Shown: piece after piece, positions 57,790 to 64,000 of the stretch
Numbering within the stretch: position 1 is the stretch's first letter
Layout: every line of letters starts with the position of its first letter
DNA from: Seriola aureovittata
Lineage: Eukaryota > Chordata > Actinopteri > Carangiformes > Carangidae
Assembly (NCBI RefSeq): GCF_021018895.1
Contig: NC_079384.1
Coordinates: 3,267,640-3,331,639 of the forward strand
DNA length: 64,000 bases
Reading direction: 5' to 3'
Made by a program: the position numbers and the translations under genes
The notes under the pieces: generated by a model
What the model saw: the letters and a program-made list of their open reading frames with translations, nothing else
Databases searched by the model: none
What the model was told of the DNA's origin: nothing

Positions 57790-58325
57790 TCTTTAAACCT
57801 GTGGTTTCCAAAACTGGGCCTTCAACAAAAACAGTAACAGTAATAAACAGAACAACACTGTTATCCCCTGTGTTGCTGGAGTATCTGAAAAACTTAGGAG
57901 GCTCTTTAACAAACACAGAATCCCTGTGCACTTCAAGCCCAGTAATTGTCTGAGACAGAAGCTGGTCCACACTAAGGACCAAACACCCAGGAATAACCAG
58001 CGCAGTGTAGTCAGGGACACACAGACCTGAACACTGGGAAAACAAAACAACCACTTCACAAGTGCAGAGTCAAGTCCTGAGGTCAGGACTCAGCAGTCCA
58101 CCTAAAGGTCAAGGGACTCTCACCTGAGGAGATTTTAGTCGCTGAAGACCGATGGTTTGGAAAAAGGAGTAAAAGAAGACATCTACATCATCATCATCAC
58201 ACGTAGACCACCTCCAAACAGAGGAGGTGGTCTACAACACCACTTATCAGCCACTTACAATGCAGTCCTGAGATCCCTCCCCAGGCAGCTTGACACTCAT
58301 TCAGACCATGACTCATGACTCCCTC
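57790..58325 (+). mobile_element. Second Penelope-like element relic (linker and GIY-YIG C-terminus)
   Basis: One frame reads NNTVIPCVAGVSEKLRRLFN, KHRIPVHFKPSN and LRQKLVHTKD, the linker between RT and nuclease in Neptune-type PLEs as I recall them. After a gap where the nuclease core should be, EDRWFGKR and NRGGGLQHHLSATYNAVLR with SLPRQLDTHS mark the conserved C-terminal end. The nuclease core is deleted and frameshifts are present, so it is a dead fragment. It differs from the 31.7-33.9 kb element and so represents a separate insertion. Confidence 0.8.
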
Positions 58326-58336
58326 ACTACTCATAC

Positions 58337-58520
58337 AGGGGTGGACAGTAACAAAGTACATTTACTTGAGCACTATACTTTTGTACATACATTTTTGGAG
58401 TATCTGTATGTTACTTGAGTTTTCTTTATTTTGTAAACTTCTTACTTCTACTCCACAACACTTAAAAGACAAATATTGTACTTTTGACTCCACTACATTG
58501 CTATGAAGAACTCTTACTTT
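58337..58520 (+). repeat. Common teleost repeat (GGGGTGGACAGTAACAAAGT type)
   Basis: GGGGTGGACAGTAACAAAGT, ACATTTACTTGAGCACTATA, CTTCTACTCCACAACACTTA and TTGACTCCACTACATTGC are phrases of a very frequent teleost repeat. Confidence 0.75.
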
Positions 58521-59160
58521 GAAGAAGAGCTTTTAGTCAGTGAATTTATTTTATATTTTTTTGGAAAATGTGATAGACCATACACTGTGTTCATCACAGA
58601 AGAAAAAAGCCACAGCCAACTCATATACACTCATCATGTCTTTTAGATAAAAATGAGGCAGAAGATTAAAAATTTTCCTGCTCAAAGCTTGCTCTTCTAC
58701 AGCTCAGAGGAGACAAAACAGTGATTCTCATTTGAGTCTCACTTTAGTTTCTATTTTGTCTGATTCTCCAAAACTTCCCTAGGAGAAATAGGTGAGGCAC
58801 AACAACTTGACACTTACCCTGCTAAAATAGATAGTGTTTTTAATGGCTTCTTTTATTCTCCTTTGTAAATATATGTAATGGGAAAGTGGTCTCAGACTTT
58901 TTGACACCACTGTATATAAACTAATATTTTGTCCACCCCATGAATTTGATTTGACATTATATTAGGAACACTTTGACCATTTAATAAACCAACACTTTTC
59001 AAACAGATTCAGTAAATACCAAACATTATAATCCTCATTAAGGAGGGTGCATTGCAGGCCTGTTCCATTATACTGCATTAGTTTTATCAAGGTGCCCCAT
59101 ATGAATTAAAAATAATAATAATCAAGGACACTTAAAAATCAAGCTAAAACAAATCAGCCC

Positions 59161-60549
59161 TTTATTAAATGTTAACCCAATATAAAGCAATGCTTCATAA
59201 ACTACATTCATTTTGAACAGAATGGCAATGGGATCATAAACCTGACAATAATTGTGACATTGGTGATCTCTTCAGAAATAAGTGACATGTGATTCATGTG
59301 ATGACCTTAGTTTTCTCAACTGATGTCCATCCATCCACTGTACCACAGCACATGTTGTAAGCTGCAAGAATAAAAGAAAGCACAAATTACAAATGAATTC
59401 TTACATACAACAGCGTTGTGCCCAATGGAAACTATTTACTACATTTTTACCAGGGAAACAGTCAATGTCCAGTCTTTACACTGTGCTTCTATCTTGGTGT
59501 TGTAGAGGTTTTAACAGCTTAAATTAAAGAGTTAGGGTTTTTAAGACCATTTTAAGGTCATCATGATAATGTGATGTAATTTAAGAACATATTTAAAACA
59601 AAAGAAAAGAAAAAAAGAACTGTGCACTAAAATAATTCAGTTACCATCTTTGTCATCTCTGGGTGAGCCAGGGTCTGGTTCTTGTTTGATGGGTTGCACA
59701 CTCTGAGCATGCCTGTTTTATAATTTCCTGCTGGCTACTCCATTTTGTAAAATTACATAAAAGTAGAAGTTTTTTTTTAATTTTATTTTTTTTTTAAATT
59801 GTTCTAAGGTCTAAATTGCTCACTACAATGAAACAGCTATTATGGGGTCTAAGATGAGTATACATGACTACAATTAGGCTCATTGGATCCACAGGAGTCT
59901 CAGCTTTCCAGTCATACCCACTTTATGTAACTCCAGGACTGTGTAAGGTCACAGTATACAGAAATAATCTAATATACCATTATAGGAGATGTCAAAGGAC
60001 CTACTTCAAAATAGCTATGCCATGTTTTCCATCTCCAAAATTTTGCCTAACTTTGGAACATTATGTAACCAACATGCCAAAAATATAGCATGGCAGGCTT
60101 TGTACAAATGGATTCCTTAGATCGTCTTGTTTCATATGATAACAATAATTTCATTCTAGCTAGATGATTGACAGAATTTTGGCAGAGATCGCAGGCGTCC
60201 TCACAGGATTTATGAAGTCAACCTCTTAAAACCCATGGGAAAGCTGACACACTGTCTTTCAGAAGGTGCAGCTGTCTCAGCCTTTAAGCTACAGCTCTAA
60301 CATAAGGTGATTCTCCCCTGATTAGACCTTGCTGCACTAACAGTTAACTACTGTTAGCTCACAGCCACATGTGGTCCGAGCTTGAGGCTTGCTAACATCA
60401 CTGTTTTTGACATATATACAGACCATATTTAACAAAAAAGTATCAGAACCAACATAAATATTTCTCTTCTGAGTGTTACAGTATTTTACCGGATGTAGCT
60501 TACCTTCTTTAACGAGCTCCCGTGGCGCTTCACTCCTTCTTTCCTGCAT
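59161..60549 (-). CDS. Candidate small three-exon gene, product unknown (67 aa)
   Basis: I do not recognise this product. On the minus strand, exon 1 coding 60549-60504 (ATG in a CpG-richer patch; GAAG|GTAAGC), exon 2 59712-59645 (acceptor ATAAAACAG; ATG|GTAACT) and exon 3 59361-59272 (acceptor TATTCTTGCAG; stop TGA) join in phase and give 67 residues. An AATAAA reads at 59166-59161, about 105 bp past the stop. The peptide starts MQERRSEAPRELVKEGMLRV and has no domain, signal peptide or membrane segment I can name. Exon 2 in another frame reads SVQPIKQEPDPGSPRDDKD, which looks more protein-like (a sumoylation-type IKQEP), so the true frame or upstream exons may differ. It could be a non-coding transcript. 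Interval includes the 3' UTR to the poly(A) signal. Confidence 0.3.
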
Positions 60550-60760
60550 TCCTCCTGCCTGCTGCGGCGCTCCCTGTTCTTCTTACCTCAAGTTCGCATG
60601 TTGCACTCTTCAGAAAACTGTCAGAAAACAAATCAACAATAATCACGAGAGTGAAGTTTTCTCAGTGAACGTTTATTCCGAACAATAACAGGAACTACCG
60701 CAGCAGGTTTCGCCTAGGTAACGTGGGCGGAGACAAAAACAATCGATCGCCGACTAGCAG
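60550..60760 (-). promoter_or_regulatory. Possible promoter / 5' UTR of the minus-strand candidate gene
   Basis: A GC-richer patch with CGGCGC, CCCGTGGCGC and a GGGCGG box near 60,727, standing out from AT-rich flanks. An extra donor-like TTGAG|GTAAGA reads on the minus strand near 60,587. Weak evidence; composition only. Confidence 0.25.
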
Positions 60761-61120
60761 ATGAAGACCACTTTGTAGATCATTGATAAAACTGTTGTGG
60801 CTTAATTTTTTTTATCAATAACAATGAAATAATGGAATTAATTAAATACAAATTAAATAGCATTTTAGCATTTTAACAGTTTTAAGAGAACATGAGCTCT
60901 TACTGTCATTAAATCATTTTTAAACACAGCTTGAGTTGATTCTCATGACCATACACATCTTTTTAAATTTATCAGAGAATTTTAAATCTTACAAAAATGA
61001 ATTGTGTGGATAATAACATTTCAAAAAGATATTAGACATACAGTTGATGTGTAGTATACACATACACATACACCTTAGCCAAATACATTTAAACCCAGTT
61101 TTGCACAATTCCTGTTAGAA

Positions 61121-61190
61121 CTGAAGAAGCTTTTAAAGGGTTAGAGGTGAGACATCTTCAAGAACCTGAAGTCCAGTTACTTTCATGCAG
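61121..61190 (+). repeat. Penelope-like element 3' tail fragment
   Basis: ACTGAAGAAGCTTTTAAAGG, GTTAGAGGTGAGACATCTTC and AGAACCTGAAGTCCAGTTAC match a dispersed tail (CTGAAGAAGC...GTGAAACGTCTTC) that I recall following PLE nuclease ORFs in fishes. No coding part is attached here. Confidence 0.5.
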
Positions 61191-61320
61191 AGAAAAGTAC
61201 ACGTACAGTAATGTTACATAATTACTTTTTAATGGAGTATATTTGTTAGGTAAATGATTACATTTTAAATGTATTTTTATAAATGACATTGATCTCATAT
61301 AAACCAAATATGACTGCAGA

Positions 61321-61323
61321 CAC

Positions 61324-61356
<33 letters not shown>
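61321..61356. repeat. (CA)n microsatellite
   Basis: CA array with one CG interruption. Confidence 0.95.
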
Positions 61357-61359
<3 letters not shown>

Positions 61360-63513
61360 GCCATGTTATTTACAGCTCAGGCACTAGTCTGAAGGTTGTC
61401 AGCCTAATCACAGTCTGACCTAATGAGCTTTGATTTAAACCAACCAGGAAACAGCAAACTGCTGTTTTAATTTACCAACAAGCTTTTAATTATAATGACA
61501 TAGAAACACTTTGTGCCTGTGATTTTACAGCTATCACAGACTTGGCAGTGCCCCAGCTGGAAATCCTCTCATTTACTTTTATAGCGAGAGACATCAGAGG
61601 AAAAACAATGGAGCAATAATATCACACAGAGAGTGGATTCATTTGATATGGCCCTGCTGTGGAATTACAGCCACTGAGGTTAAATCACCTGGTAAACAGC
61701 AGGACAGATTACACTGGATTATTTGCTCTTTGTCTGCAAGGAAAAAACATGTATTATCTCTGTGTTAGATAAATATTTAATTACCTAATAAAAATATACA
61801 AATCCAGCCAAAATCTTCTCTATTACACACTGACATTTTATGCATCATTGGATAGCCACAGCTTCCCCTCCCTTTTTCATAGGCTGCTTGGCTCTGTTCA
61901 CTTTTGGTGACTGGAAACTGGTGCATGCAGAGGTTGGCTCACTCACAGCTATTAAAAAGTAAATGGGTCATGAAAATGGAATCATATTTTATTTTCAGTC
62001 TCCTCATTTAAAATGACTTACGCGTTGATTTCTTTTAATTGGTTTAGACTTTCAAAGGTGGATTTTTGTAAAGAGCCCCTTGAGAATGCACGAGCACTAA
62101 CTAATATGGTGGTGTGCTGCATTGTACAGTGACCAATAAGTGTTTCCTCAATAAAGAGCTGCAGGCTGCACTCCTGAGTCTTCAGGGTGACCACTGCCTG
62201 GCAGCATATGTGGCTAATGCATGCTGATAGCATCGCATGTTTACTGAACAACATGCCAGACAAGGAAGCAGCCAGCGGATGCAGGAAATGGTAGGAACAA
62301 GACATTTTAGCAGTTACAGTGGAAAACACGTAATGCATAGCCTGGTTTTATAAGGCTGTGGTTTAATATTCATTGCAGCAGCAAGGGCACGTGGAATATC
62401 TCCTTCATAGAGATTAATTATTCCATACTTATAAAGGATGAATATTCCCCACATACCCTGAAATGTGCTGTTAAAGAGATTGACAAGGATAAGAGGGGAT
62501 GAAGGCACTGAATCATACGCTTTTGTATTTCTTGTTACAGTAATCTACATAAAAATGAGCTCATAAGAACTGTGTCTGGATAAAAAGAAAAAACACCCTA
62601 GCTTTGGTTCTTATGGTAACACACAGAGATCTATAACACTTATATATATGGTCATGAATAACCCTACTTTATGTAGCATGTTCTGAAAACACAGTCGTAT
62701 ATCTTGGGTTTTCTTTGTAGTAGTGGCATGTTTAAATGCTTTCCCCTTTCCTCCCAGATAAGGAGAGGAAATTAGTCAGCAGAGGAAGTGGAAATTTTAA
62801 TAAAAGAAAAGCAGGTTTTTTCTGGCTCAAAATGAGGCGGAGGTGGGGCCGTCCTGGCCGTGTGCACACAAGCGCATAAGCAAATACTTTTTACGACCTA
62901 ACCCTACAACATATTGTAGGAGTTACTAAAACAATTTAGGAGATGTCACCTTATGCATTTTGCATCTATCCGCCTAAGCCTAATGTCATGACATTTTAAA
63001 AACTAAATGAAGTGAATTGAAACAAATATTCAACAGAACAATGAAGAATTAATCTTCTTTTTCAGCCCTACAACAAACCTATGCTGCCTTTGTGTCATAT
63101 TTACAAATTCAATGTTTGTGTCTCTTTTTTAATTCTGAACCAGATTAATATTTTTCCAGTGGATTTTTGAATGTATGAGAAAATGTTTTTTGTTTAAGTC
63201 AGCAAGGCCACTGGGACGGTTATCTATTATTTATTTATTTAGTCTCATAAAAAAAAGTCCACTTTCAAAGTAAAAGAACCATAGAAATACTTAACCTTAA
63301 GGACATACACAAAAGATTTGTAGTTCCTGTTGTCCAATTCTAAGATCTTTGTTCAACATAAATATCTGTTTTTTTATATATATCTACAGATTTTTGTGAT
63401 GATTAGATACATTCATTGATTTATGGACCTGAACTTCATTTGCTGGAAAAACTGAAATTTATTGCAGTGAAAGAAAATTCTGACGTACAATAATGAGAAA
63501 GGCTGAAAAGCTG

Positions 63514-63516
63514 AAC

Positions 63517-63579
<63 letters not shown>
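63514..63579. repeat. (AC)n microsatellite
   Basis: About 66 bases of AC with a single AA interruption near 63,535. Confidence 0.97.
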
Positions 63580-63580
<1 letters not shown>

Positions 63581-64000
63581 TAAGAGTTAAGAGTTAATCA
63601 GTCTAATTAGCCAATCAGAATTCAATCAGCTTTGCCCATTTCTGCCCAGAAACTGCTGAGTCACTAGTAACTGCTGACACACTGGTTGCTATGGTGACTG
63701 GGGGCCCCCCAAGAAGAGGGGGGTAAATACACACAAAATCCCTAATGGATCCCTGAACAGACAACAGCTTTTAATCTGAAACTTTTAATCAAAAACCTCC
63801 ATCTGGAGAAGAACAAATCCTACTGAAGAAACTTCTTCAGCGTGACAATCCCAGTGCTTCAGTAAAGACAATGACTGATTATATGAACCTAGTGTTTATG
63901 GTTGAGGATCTATCACTGTTTACAAAATCCCATCATCTGTGTTTTTGACAGGAACTTCAGAGCTTGGGTTTAGCATGGTCGTCAGAGGGAATGTGTTTGG

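Larger units (their letters stand above)
60761..64000. other. AT-rich sequence, no gene recognised
   Basis: Only a PLE tail fragment and two CA arrays stand out. Open stretches on the minus strand near 62.0-62.5 kb show no family motif and no paired splice sites. Confidence 0.55.

Overview
The window is a piece of a ray-finned (teleost) fish nuclear genome. It contains split vertebrate genes with GT-AG introns, long CA/TG microsatellites, tRNA-derived SINEs of teleost type, Penelope-like (PLE) and L1-like retroelement relics, and no bacterial gene organisation. Two genes are clear; a third, small and unrecognised, is proposed.

Layout. Bases 1-10,989 hold no exon I can recognise and are most likely intron of the gene that follows. 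From 10,990 to 30,489 (+ strand) lie the last twelve coding exons of cacna1g, the low-voltage-activated (T-type) calcium channel Cav3.1 alpha-1 subunit: the end of the III-IV linker, all of domain IV (S1-S6 and pore) and the whole cytoplasmic C-terminus. The twelve exons join without a frame break (910 complete codons plus a stop). A 3' UTR follows, with a candidate ATTAAA signal near 31,205. Several introns carry microsatellites that touch splice sites.

From about 31.2 to 52 kb is intergenic sequence: a broken PLE (31.74-33.9 kb) with reverse-transcriptase, SGNH-hydrolase-like and GIY-YIG pieces, two tRNA-derived SINEs, common teleost repeats, and a roughly 12-kb tandem array (about 37.32-49.39 kb) of a 36-bp AT-rich unit with higher-order repeats.

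From about 52.5 to 56.4 kb (+ strand) lies a urotensin-II receptor gene (uts2r-type class A GPCR, 363 aa), with a predicted 5' UTR exon and an intron inside the coding region before TM6. A second PLE relic (57.79-58.32 kb) and a common repeat (58.34-58.52 kb) follow. On the minus strand at 59.16-60.7 kb, splice sites, phases and a poly(A) signal suggest a small three-exon transcript of unknown function. Bases 60.8-64 kb show only a PLE-type tail and microsatellites.

The two main genes are both membrane signalling proteins, but nothing in the sequence shows that they work together. Exon boundaries were read by eye from splice signals and family alignment recalled from memory; no searches were run.
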